From Zeimonas sp964538505 (lineage in GTDB: Bacteria > Pseudomonadota > Gammaproteobacteria > Burkholderiales > Burkholderiaceae_E), in contig CAZIDY010000002.1 of NCBI GenBank assembly GCA_964538505.1, positions 124,001 to 188,000 on the forward strand: a DNA stretch of 64,000 nucleotides. Reading direction: 5' to 3'. Shown in pieces: positions 18,645 through 25,938 of this stretch. A program made the translations under genes and the position numbers. Each line of letters starts with the position of its first letter. The first letter of the stretch is position 1. The notes beneath the pieces were generated by a model that made no database searches, was not told the origin of the DNA, and worked only from the letters and a program-made list of their open reading frames with translations.

Positions 18645-19354
18645 GAGCGGTTCGCGAAACGGTAGCCGACGCCCCGGACCGTGAGCACGTAGCGCGGCCG
18701 GGCCGGGTCTGCCTCGATCTTCGCGCGCAGTCGATTGATGTGCGTGTTGACGGTGTGCTCGTAGCCTTCGAAGGTCGTGCCCCAGACCGAATCGAGCAGT
18801 TGCAGCCGCGTGAAGGCACGTCCCGGATTGCGCGCGAAATGCACGAGCAGGTCGAATTCCTTGGCCGTGAGCGCGATCGGTCGCCCGGCGAGCTTCACCT
18901 CGCGGCTGGCGCAGTCGATCTGCAGGTCGTCGAAGGCGATCGTCTCCGCGCCTGCCGGTGTCGCCGGCTGCGAAGTCGGCGCGTGCATCTCGAGCCGGCG
19001 CAGCATCGCCTTGACGCGCGCCTGCAGTTCGGGAATCGAGAAAGGTTTGGTCAGGTAGTCGTCGGCGCCGAGCTCGAGCCCGAGCACGCGGTCGAGCTCG
19101 GTGGAGCGTGCGGTGAGCATCAGTACCGGCGTCGCGATGCGGTTCATCCGCAGTGCGCGAACGATGTCGAGCCCGTCGCGCGAAGGCAGCATCACGTCGA
19201 GCACGACGAGGTCGTAGCGGCCCGAGCTCGCCGCTTCGTAGCCCACCGCACCGTCGTGCACGCAGTCGACCTGCAGCGCGAGGTCGCGCAGATGCAGGGC
19301 GATCAGCTCGGCGATGTCGGCCTGATCCTCGACGACGAGGATGCGCTTTTCCAT
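18641..19354 (-). CDS. OmpR-family response regulator
   Basis: 237 aa. Receiver domain with acidic pocket E9/D10, phospho-acceptor D53 in VVLDVMLP and the lysine of LTKPFS; then a winged-helix DNA-binding domain (EFDLLVHFARNPGRAFTR, TVNTHINRLRAKIE, RGVGYRF). It is the first gene of the pair; its stop overlaps the kinase start. Target genes cannot be told; the divergent neighbour, an ECF sigma factor, is a possibility only by position. Confidence 0.95.
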   Translation of the reverse strand: MEKRILVVEDQADIAELIALHLRDLALQVDCVHDGAVGYEAASSGRYDLVVLDVMLPSRDGLDIVRALRMNRIATPVLMLTARSTELDRVLGLELGADDYLTKPFSIPELQARVKAMLRRLEMHAPTSQPATPAGAETIAFDDLQIDCASREVKLAGRPIALTAKEFDLLVHFARNPGRAFTRLQLLDSVWGTTFEGYEHTVNTHINRLRAKIEADPARPRYVLTVRGVGYRFANRS

Positions 19355-19473
19355 CCGATCGAGAATAGCAAAGCGTTTGCGTCGCCGGTGCGGTTGTCGG
19401 GGCCCGGATGAAAGGAATGCCGCTGCGGCACGGCTTCGTTATCGAATCGTGACCGGGACGCGATTTTTCGCGG

Positions 19474-20112
19474 ATGCTTGCCGGTCACACTGGCGGGGTG
19501 ACTGCATCCGCCTTGATGATCTGCCCGACGGTCGAAACCGTCTCCGTGGCTTTCGCCTCTCCCGTGCTCGAACCCGGTCCGGTCGGCGCCGCGACGCCGG
19601 CCGAACTCGCTTCGCATCGCGGAGCCATGCTGCGCTTCGCGCGTCGTCGCATCCGCGACGAGGATCTTGCCGAGGACGCGGTGCAGGATGCGCTTGCGGC
19701 CGCGCTTGCCAATCGGGCGTCGTTCCAGGGCCAGTCGGCGCTGCGCACCTGGCTGATCGGGATCCTGAACCACAAGATCCAGGACACGTTCCGGCGTGAA
19801 GGCCGGTACGTGCCGATGCACGACGGTGAGGCGAGCACCGGCGATTCGCTCGACCGGCTGGCCGCGACGCAGCTCGACCAGGACGACGATCCGGCGGCCT
19901 GCGTGGCCCGCGCCCGCCTCGGCGAAGCGCTGCTCGCCGAGATCGACGCACTCGCGCCGACGCTGCGCAGCGTCTTCGTGCTCCAGGTGCTCGACGGCCT
20001 GTCGACCGCCGAGGTCTGCCGACGCCTCGGCATCACCGAGGCGAACTGCTGGGTGCGCCTGCATCGCGCACGCCGCCGGCTCGCCGAGCGAATGCGCGAT
20101 CATTTGGGTTGA
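19474..20112 (+). CDS. ECF-type RNA polymerase sigma factor
   Basis: Up to 212 aa. Region 2 is seen in MLRFARRRIRDEDLAEDAVQ and LRTWLIGILNHKIQDTFRR; region 4 in LRSVFVLQVLDGLSTAEVC and the helix-turn-helix ITEANCWVRLHRARRRL. The start is unsure: ATG at 19474 or 19516, or GTG at 19498 after GGCGGG. ECF factors usually have an anti-sigma gene directly downstream; here the next gene is a 72-aa protein without a membrane segment. Confidence 0.88.
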   Translation: MLAGHTGGVTASALMICPTVETVSVAFASPVLEPGPVGAATPAELASHRGAMLRFARRRIRDEDLAEDAVQDALAAALANRASFQGQSALRTWLIGILNHKIQDTFRREGRYVPMHDGEASTGDSLDRLAATQLDQDDDPAACVARARLGEALLAEIDALAPTLRSVFVLQVLDGLSTAEVCRRLGITEANCWVRLHRARRRLAERMRDHLG

Positions 20113-20226
20113 AGGAAGAGAAGGGAGAAGGGAGAAGGGGAAAACCGGGGTCAGACCACGGTTTGCGCGGATGGCTCCGCATCGGGGCTTTTCCCCTTCT
20201 CCCTTCTCCCTTCCCCCTTCTCCCCA
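20111..20226. repeat. 24-bp perfect polypurine/polypyrimidine inverted repeat (heptad type)
   Basis: Arms 20121-20144 and 20189-20212 are perfectly complementary over 24 bp and are built of AGGGAGA-type heptads; further pyrimidine heptads follow to 20226. The 44-base loop holds GGGGTCAGACC and a small hairpin GCGGA-TGGC-TCCGC. It abuts the sigma-factor stop, so it could end that transcript or separate it from the next gene. Confidence 0.8.
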
Positions 20227-20242
20227 GAACAGGGAGATCCGG

Positions 20243-20461
20243 ATGAACAGCGAGTCGACTTCGGCCACCGCTCTGAAAGTGGCCGAAGCAATACGCGATG
20301 CGTGCCGCGAGGCGGTGGTCGAGGCGTGGGAGGACGCAGGGATACAGGGGTTGTGCGTCGAGGGCCGCTGCGAGGTGGCGGTCGGGGCGATCGAGCGGAT
20401 CGGGCTCAAGCGGATCGTCGAGCGCGTGCTCGATGAGCGGTCGGGCGCTTCGTCGTCTTAG
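20243..20461 (+). CDS. Small conserved protein of unknown function
   Basis: 72 aa, mainly helical: VAEAIRDACREAVVEAWEDAGIQGLC, EGRCEVAVGAIERIG. This look (a helix ending in WEDAG.xGLC.EGR) recurs in small uncharacterised proteins of betaproteobacteria. Two cysteines, C58-like positions aside, do not form a clear zinc motif. AGGGAG sits eight bases before the ATG. It follows the sigma factor across the heptad repeat and could be its partner, but nothing in the sequence proves that. Confidence 0.7.
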   Translation: MNSESTSATALKVAEAIRDACREAVVEAWEDAGIQGLCVEGRCEVAVGAIERIGLKRIVERVLDERSGASSS

Positions 20462-20527
20462 TTCCGCTTCGTCTTCCGGGTACCGCTGCGCCCGAAACCC
20501 GGGTCCAGCCGCGCCGCGGCAGCGCGT

Positions 20528-21457
20528 TCAGTTGCCCGCGCCTTCTTCCACGCGGCCGAGCATCAGGTATTCGATCAGCGCTTTCTGCGCATGCAGCCGG
20601 TTCTCCGCTTCGTCCCAGACGACCGACTGCGGTCCGTCGATCACCTCGGCGCTGACTTCCTCGCCGCGATGCGCCGGCAGGCAGTGCATGAACAGCGCGT
20701 CCGCTTTGGCCATGCGCATCATGTCGGCGTCGACGCACCAGTCGGCGAAGGCGCGGCGGCGCTGCTCGTTCTCCTCCTCGAAGCCCATGCTGGTCCAGAC
20801 GTCGGTGGTGACGAGGTCGGCGTCCGCGCAGGCCTGCATCGGATCCTCGAACTGCTCGACGTGGCCGCCGAAGCGGCCGGCGCGCTCGGGCTCGATCTCG
20901 TAGCCCGGCGGCGTCGAGACGCGCACCTCGAAGTCGAGCAGCTCGGCCGCCTGCAGCCAGCTGTTGCAGACGTTGTTCGAGTCGCCGATCCACGCGACCT
21001 TGCGGCCGGTAATCGGCCCGCGGTGCTCGATGAACGTGTAGATGTCGGCCAGGATCTGGCACGGGTGGTATTCGTTGGTGAGTCCGTTCACCACCGGCAC
21101 CCGCGAGTTCGCCGCGAAGCGCTCGACGGTGTCCTGCTCGAAAGTGCGGATCATCACGATGTCGCACATGCGCGAGATCACCTGCGCGGCATCCTCGACC
21201 GGCTCGCCGCGGCCCAACTGCGAGTCGCGCGTGTTCAGGTAGATCGCCGCTCCGCCGAGCTGCTGCATCCCGGCCTCGAAGGACAGCCGCGTGCGCGTGC
21301 TCGCCTTCTCGAAGATCATCACCATCGTGCGGTCGACGAGCGGGTGGTACTTCTCGTAGCGCTTGAAGCGGTCTTTGATGATCCGCGTGCGCTCGAACAG
21401 GTACTGGAGCTCGTCGGCGGACAGGTCGCGGAACTGCAGGAAGTGCCGGAGCGTCAT
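20528..21457 (-). CDS. argF: Ornithine carbamoyltransferase
   Basis: 309 aa. Transfers carbamoyl from carbamoyl phosphate to ornithine, giving citrulline. The carbamoyl-phosphate loop is STRTR (53-57); the ornithine/catalytic loop is MHCLPAHRGEEV; TNEYHPCQILAD is also family-typical. It starts 10 bases after the argD stop, forming an argD-argF operon that supplies the citrulline used by ArgG (15.0 kb). Confidence 0.96.
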   Translation of the reverse strand: MTLRHFLQFRDLSADELQYLFERTRIIKDRFKRYEKYHPLVDRTMVMIFEKASTRTRLSFEAGMQQLGGAAIYLNTRDSQLGRGEPVEDAAQVISRMCDIVMIRTFEQDTVERFAANSRVPVVNGLTNEYHPCQILADIYTFIEHRGPITGRKVAWIGDSNNVCNSWLQAAELLDFEVRVSTPPGYEIEPERAGRFGGHVEQFEDPMQACADADLVTTDVWTSMGFEEENEQRRRAFADWCVDADMMRMAKADALFMHCLPAHRGEEVSAEVIDGPQSVVWDEAENRLHAQKALIEYLMLGRVEEGAGN

Positions 21458-21467
21458 GGGTCGGCCT

Positions 21468-22679
21468 TCAGGAAGAGGGGGGCGAGCGGACGGGTTGCGT
21501 TTCGGCGAGGAAGTCGCGGATCACCGGGACGAGCGTCTCGACGAGAAGGTCGGCGTGCTCGGCGCGGTAGATGAGCGGAGGCAGCAGGCGGATCACGCGT
21601 TCGGCCGTCACGTTGAACACGATACCGGCGGCGAGCCCCTTGCGGATGATCGCCGCGCACGGGCGGTCGAGCTCGATGCCGATCATCAGCCCCTGGCCGC
21701 GCACGTCGACGACGCCGTCGACGCCTTCGAACTCCTTGCGCAGCCCGGACACGATGCGCTCGCCCTGCACGCGCGCGTTGGCGAGCAGGCCTTCCTCCTG
21801 CATCACCTGCAGCGTGACGAGCCCGGCACGCATCGCGAGCGGATTCCCGCCGAAGGTCGAACCATGGTTGCCCGGCTGCAGGACTTCCGCTGCGACACCG
21901 CGCGCGAGCACCGCGCCGACCGGCACGCCGGAGGCGAGTCCCTTGGCGAGCGGCACGACATCGGCCTGCACGTCGGCCCACCGGTGCGCGAACCATTTGC
22001 CGGTACGACCCGTTCCGCATTGCACCTCGTCGACCATCATCAGCCAGCCGTGCTCGTCGCAGATCCGGCGCACTTCGCGCAGGTACTCGGCGCGCGCGGG
22101 CTGGATCCCGCCTTCGCCCTGGATCGCCTCGACGAACACGGCGACGACCTTCGGGCGCTCGGCGGCGACCCGCTCGATGGCCGCTGCGTCGTTCAACGGA
22201 ACCCGCACGAAACCCTCGAGCAGTGGCTCGAAGCCTTCGTGCACCTTGCGATTGCCGGTGGCCGACAGCGTCGCGATCGAGCGTCCGTGGAACGCGCGCT
22301 CGTAGACCACGATTTCGGGCCGGTCGATGCCGCGCTGATGTCCGTACTTGCGCGCGATCTTCAGCGCCGCCTCGTTCGCTTCGAGGCCGGAGTTGCAGAA
22401 GAAGACGTTGGTCATCTCCGACAGCTCGACGAGGCGCGCACCGAGCTCGGTCTGCAGCGGAACCTCGAAGACATTCGAGCTGTGGATGATGCGCGCGACC
22501 TGCTCGCGCAGCGCCGCGACCAGCTTCGGGTGCGCATGACCCAGCGTGTTGACTGCGATGCCCGCCAGCGCGTCGAGATAACGACGGCCGTCGGTGTCGT
22601 AGAGCCAGACGCCCTCGCCGTGCGTGAACGCCACGGGCTGGCGGTTGTAGGTGTTCATCAGCGGGGCAGTGGCGGCCAT
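21468..22679 (-). CDS. argD: Acetylornithine aminotransferase
   Basis: 403 aa PLP enzyme, class III aminotransferase. The Schiff-base lysine is in VPLAKGLASG; MMVDEVQCGTGRTGKWFAH and GNHGSTFGGNPLA are the cofactor and substrate signatures; FFCNSGLEANEAALKIARK marks the N-terminal part. It converts N-acetylglutamate semialdehyde to N-acetylornithine (and often serves lysine synthesis too). A TACAAT -10-like hexamer (22726-22731, minus strand) lies about 47 bases upstream. Confidence 0.96.
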   Translation of the reverse strand: MAATAPLMNTYNRQPVAFTHGEGVWLYDTDGRRYLDALAGIAVNTLGHAHPKLVAALREQVARIIHSSNVFEVPLQTELGARLVELSEMTNVFFCNSGLEANEAALKIARKYGHQRGIDRPEIVVYERAFHGRSIATLSATGNRKVHEGFEPLLEGFVRVPLNDAAAIERVAAERPKVVAVFVEAIQGEGGIQPARAEYLREVRRICDEHGWLMMVDEVQCGTGRTGKWFAHRWADVQADVVPLAKGLASGVPVGAVLARGVAAEVLQPGNHGSTFGGNPLAMRAGLVTLQVMQEEGLLANARVQGERIVSGLRKEFEGVDGVVDVRGQGLMIGIELDRPCAAIIRKGLAAGIVFNVTAERVIRLLPPLIYRAEHADLLVETLVPVIRDFLAETQPVRSPPSS

Positions 22680-22910
22680 GGGGGTTCCGACGATGCGGTG
22701 CGCGTTGCGCGCGGGGAAGGTGTTGATTGTAGGAGATGGGCGGGTGTGGACGAGGGTCCCAGGGGCCCCGGATGCGAAAGAGCTTCCACGAAACCGTCTA
22801 AGTCGTCGATTCGATTGGCTTTTTCAACACAGAAGGGTGTCGGAATCGTCAGTACGCGGAGTAGAATCAGCGCCCAGCGGGCAGGCACATGCCCCGGGGA
22901 GGATCACTCG

Positions 22911-23750
22911 ATGAGGACTGACGCGACGGCCGATCGGCGGCCGGAGTATCGCGTGGCCGTTTTCGGCCTCGCGACCCGCCTGCAGCACCTGCTCGAAATC
23001 GTTCTGCGGCACGCGCGCCACAATCGCTATCGCTATGCGCTGTCCAGCACGCGCGGCCCGGGCGACTTCGACATCGCGCTCGTCGACATGACGAGCGAGG
23101 GCGGCGAGGAAACGGCGCGCACGCTGGGGCGGATCTTCGACGAGTACGCCGTACTGCGCGTCGGCCGCCGTTGCGATCCGGCGCGGCCACAGGACGATCT
23201 GCTGCACAAGAGTTTCGTTGCGCAGGTGCTGTACTCGCTGAATCGCGTGATCGACTCCAGGCGCCGGCGCGAGCACGAGGCGAAGGAGGCGGCGGCGGTC
23301 GACGCCGGCATCGTCGTCACCGAGGACGGGGTTCGGCGTCGTCCACGCGCGCTGATCGTCGACGACAGCCCTACGGTGCGGCGGCAGCTGTCGCTCGCAT
23401 TGCATCGCATCGGTCTGGAAGGCGAGGCGGTCTCGTGTGCGCAGGAGGCGCTCGACGTGCTGGCGATGCGCAGCTACGAGCTGGTGCTCGCCGACGTCGT
23501 CATGCCCGAGCTCGACGGATACCAGCTCACGCGGGCCGTGCGCCGCGAGCGCAGCCTGCGCGGCATGCCGGTGATCCTGCTCACCAGCCGGTCGTCGCCC
23601 TTCGACCTGGCGCGCGGTGCACTCGCCGGATGCAACAGCTATCTCGTGAAGCCTGTGTCGCTACAGACGCTGCACGAGACGGTGCAGCGACAGTTGCGCC
23701 GCTACGCGAAGCGCCGCAGGCTGGATCGGGAACTGCGCTTCGCGGCTTGA
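22911..23750 (+). CDS. Orphan response regulator with degenerate N-terminal domain and CheY-like receiver
   Basis: 279 aa. Residues 147-270 are a complete receiver: acidic pair D151/D152, phospho-acceptor D195 in LVLADVVMPELDGYQL, T/S in LLTSRSS, K247 in VKPVS. Residues 12-115 resemble a second, degenerate receiver-like fold (VAVFGLATRLQHLL, FDIALVDM). There is no output domain, so it should act by protein contact, like CheY or PilG. GGGGAGGATC precedes the ATG, and TAGAAT (22862-22867) may be its -10. No kinase is adjacent. It ends in a long hairpin shared with efp. Confidence 0.85.
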   Translation: MRTDATADRRPEYRVAVFGLATRLQHLLEIVLRHARHNRYRYALSSTRGPGDFDIALVDMTSEGGEETARTLGRIFDEYAVLRVGRRCDPARPQDDLLHKSFVAQVLYSLNRVIDSRRRREHEAKEAAAVDAGIVVTEDGVRRRPRALIVDDSPTVRRQLSLALHRIGLEGEAVSCAQEALDVLAMRSYELVLADVVMPELDGYQLTRAVRRERSLRGMPVILLTSRSSPFDLARGALAGCNSYLVKPVSLQTLHETVQRQLRRYAKRRRLDRELRFAA

Positions 23751-23865
23751 GGAAGGGAAGGGGGAAGGGAGAAGGGAGAAGGGGGAACCCAGCGCGTCGA
23801 GCATCGTCCCGCGCTGGTTTGCCCCTTCTCCCTTCTCCCTTCTCCCTTCCCCCTTCTCTTCCTCA
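23751..23865. terminator. Long bidirectional heptad hairpin between response regulator and efp
   Basis: Purine-rich arm 23751-23787 (GGGAGAA-type units) pairs with the pyrimidine-rich arm 23821-23865; inside is a second perfect 8-bp stem CCAGCGCG (23789-23796) / CGCGCTGG (23810-23817). The structure spans the whole gap between two convergent stop codons, as expected for a shared terminator. The right arm has one more heptad than the left. Confidence 0.7.
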
Positions 23866-24426
23866 GGCCTTCACCCGATTCCGGTATTCGTTCGTGCGCG
23901 TGTCGATCTCGATGCGGTCGCCGATCTCGACGAAGGCGGGTACCGGGATCTCGAAGCCGGTGGGCTTGATGCGCGCGGGCTTCATCACCTTGCCGGAGGT
24001 GTCGCCCTTGACGGCCGGTTCGGTGTACTCGACCTCGCGCACGACGCTGTTGGGCATCTCGATCGAGATCGCGCGGCCTTCGTAGAACGTGACCTCGCAG
24101 GGCATGCCGTCGTCGAGGTAGTTGAGCACCCCGCCCATGCTGTCGTGCTCGATCTCGTACTGGTTGTATTCGCCGTCCATGAAGACGTACATCGGATCGG
24201 CGAAGTACGAGTAGCTGACTTCCTTCTTGTCGAGGATCAGCACGTCGAATTTCTCGTCGGCCTTGTAGACCGACTCGGTGGCCGAGCCGTTGAGCAGGTT
24301 CTTCAGCTTGAGCTTGACGACCGCTGCGTTGCGGCCCGACGTGTTGAGTTCGGCGCGCTGCACGACCATCGGATCCTTTCCGATCATGATGACGTTGCCG
24401 GTGCGCAGTTCCTGGGCGAGTTTCAT
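23863..24426 (-). CDS. efp: Translation elongation factor P, arginine-32 type
   Basis: 187 aa, three beta-barrel domains. EF-P enters the ribosomal E site and relieves stalling at proline runs. The tip residue is R32 (TSGRNAA), the version that is rhamnosylated by EarP rather than lysylated; earP is the next gene upstream. A perfect TATAAT at 24468-24473 (minus strand), inside the earP stop region, suggests a separate efp promoter. Confidence 0.97.
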   Translation of the reverse strand: MKLAQELRTGNVIMIGKDPMVVQRAELNTSGRNAAVVKLKLKNLLNGSATESVYKADEKFDVLILDKKEVSYSYFADPMYVFMDGEYNQYEIEHDSMGGVLNYLDDGMPCEVTFYEGRAISIEMPNSVVREVEYTEPAVKGDTSGKVMKPARIKPTGFEIPVPAFVEIGDRIEIDTRTNEYRNRVKA

Positions 24427-24467
24427 GAAGCTTCGCGTTAAGGCGTTCGGTTTCAGGTCAACCGATA

Positions 24468-24473
24468 ATTATA
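24468..24473 (-). promoter_or_regulatory. Consensus -10 (TATAAT) for efp
   Basis: A perfect TATAAT on the minus strand overlaps the last codons of earP, about 42 bases before the efp ATG. No good -35 is visible at the expected distance. It would let efp be expressed more strongly than earP. Confidence 0.5.
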
Positions 24474-25581
24474 GCCTTTCGATGCAGAATTCGACGAATC
24501 GGGTGCAGAGGTCGTCCTGTGCGCCGAGCGTCGCAGTCCATCGGGCATAGCCGTCGCGAAGTCGGTCGAGACGGGCGTCGAAGGCATGCCAGGCTTCGGG
24601 CCAGTCGCCGTCGCCCGACCACGCAAGCATTGCGCCGGCGGGCTCGGGCTGCGCCTGCATCCGGTCGAGGAACGCGCGCAGCTTCACCAGGTGCGCGTCG
24701 GCCTGCTGCCGGTACGGCTGCCAGAGGAACGGGCGCGCAGCCCATTGCGCGCGCAGCCACGAGTCCTCGCCGCGCACGATGTTCAGGTCGGCGCTCCACA
24801 GCAGGCGGTCGTAGTCGTCCTGCGACAGGAAAGGCACGCGCTGCACGGAAAGCGATCCGCGTTGCAGGCTCGTGCCCGGCGCGGGCGACTCGCCGAAACA
24901 TGCGACAAGCGCCGCGTCGGCAACGCCCTCCGGGACGAGCACGCGCCAGCGGGTCGGCCCGGTAGCGATCGCGTCGAACCACGACCGCAGCGGCGCCTGC
25001 GGATAACAGAAGAGCGTCGCGACGCGCTCGCCCGGATCGATGGCGATGCCTCGATGCGCGAGCCATGCACGCTGTTCGTCGGACCCGGCGAAGGTGTCGC
25101 GTCGTGCGAAGAGTCCCGCCTCGCGCAGCAGGCCGCCGGTGCGCTCGTCAAAGCCGGGATAGTAGAAGTGCTCGACCGCGCCGTCCCGCGGCTTCGTCGA
25201 TCGCAGGCCGTGGTGCGTGGCGACCCAGTCTTCGGCGCTCAGGTACTCGAGCTGCACCCATAGCGGCCGACGCGGCGCGCCGGCGAGCGATGCGCGCAGG
25301 GCGGACGGCGGCTCGGCGCCGAAGGCGCTGACGACGACGTCCTCCGGGTCACTCCGCTGTGCGGCCGCTGCAGCATCTGGCCAGCGTTCGACGATGATCG
25401 CGCCGCGGCCGGCGTCGTCGTCGGGTCGTGCACCGAGGCGCTCGAGCAGCTCGGGCCGGTCGATCGTCAGATGGACGCGCCAGCCGTGTTCGCCTGCGAG
25501 CTGGCGCGCGAAGCGCCAGCACACGCCGGCGTCGCCGAAGTTGTCGATGACGCGGCACAGGATGCGTGCGGAGAACGTCAA
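24469..25581 (-). CDS. earP: EF-P arginine rhamnosyltransferase EarP
   Basis: 370 aa from a TTG start. The GT-B glycosyltransferase transfers rhamnose from dTDP-rhamnose to R32 of EF-P. The N-terminal FCRVIDNFGDAGVCWRF-like motif (here D13 and D17, the known catalytic aspartates), LWVQLEYLSAEDWV in the middle and NIVRGEDSWLRAQWA with the dTDP-binding glutamate are all present. There is no ATG or GTG at the right place; TTG at 25581 overlaps the TGA of the KTSC-like gene (TTGA), which fits translational coupling. Length agrees with the family. Confidence 0.94.
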   Translation of the reverse strand: MTFSARILCRVIDNFGDAGVCWRFARQLAGEHGWRVHLTIDRPELLERLGARPDDDAGRGAIIVERWPDAAAAAQRSDPEDVVVSAFGAEPPSALRASLAGAPRRPLWVQLEYLSAEDWVATHHGLRSTKPRDGAVEHFYYPGFDERTGGLLREAGLFARRDTFAGSDEQRAWLAHRGIAIDPGERVATLFCYPQAPLRSWFDAIATGPTRWRVLVPEGVADAALVACFGESPAPGTSLQRGSLSVQRVPFLSQDDYDRLLWSADLNIVRGEDSWLRAQWAARPFLWQPYRQQADAHLVKLRAFLDRMQAQPEPAGAMLAWSGDGDWPEAWHAFDARLDRLRDGYARWTATLGAQDDLCTRFVEFCIERL

Positions 25582-25898
25582 TCGCCGTTTCCGTTGCCGC
25601 CGTCGCCTTCCTCGGACGCAGGTTGCGCATCGCCGCCGAACAGCGAGTCGAGCTTCGAGCGCGCGTCGTCCGAGCGGTCTGCACGGCCGCGCTCGAACGC
25701 GTATTCCTCCTCGATGCGATCGGCATAGAAGACCGCCGGGTTCGGTGCCGCAACGAGCCGTCGCCACACCTCGGGCGGCACTGCCTTGAAGGCACGGCGC
25801 TCACCGTCGACGAAGTCGATCTCGAGTCGTTGCTCGCGGGCGTCGTAGGCGGCGGCCTTCAGGCGCCCGCCGTGCAGGTTGCGTCGTTCCATCGCCAT
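25578..25898 (-). CDS. KTSC-like small protein
   Basis: 106 aa. Residues 8-70 (LKAAAYDAREQRLEIDFVDG, VPPEVWRRLVAAPNP, FYADRIEEEY) follow the KTSC-domain pattern, a small fold found in lysyl-tRNA-synthetase-linked and stand-alone proteins of unknown function. The tail is acidic and ends in Gly/Asn repeats. AAAGGAAG lies before the ATG at 25898. It is coupled to earP by overlapping stop and start, but no functional link is known. Confidence 0.65.
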   Translation of the reverse strand: MAMERRNLHGGRLKAAAYDAREQRLEIDFVDGERRAFKAVPPEVWRRLVAAPNPAVFYADRIEEEYAFERGRADRSDDARSKLDSLFGGDAQPASEEGDGGNGNGD

Positions 25899-25938
25899 CG
25901 TCCGGCTTCCTTTCGAGATCGACTCGTGTGTACGTGTC

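Noticed and set aside
20111..23865. Heptad tracts as CRISPR or phage attachment sites
   Set aside because: Simple-sequence units without unique spacers, integrase or tRNA nearby.
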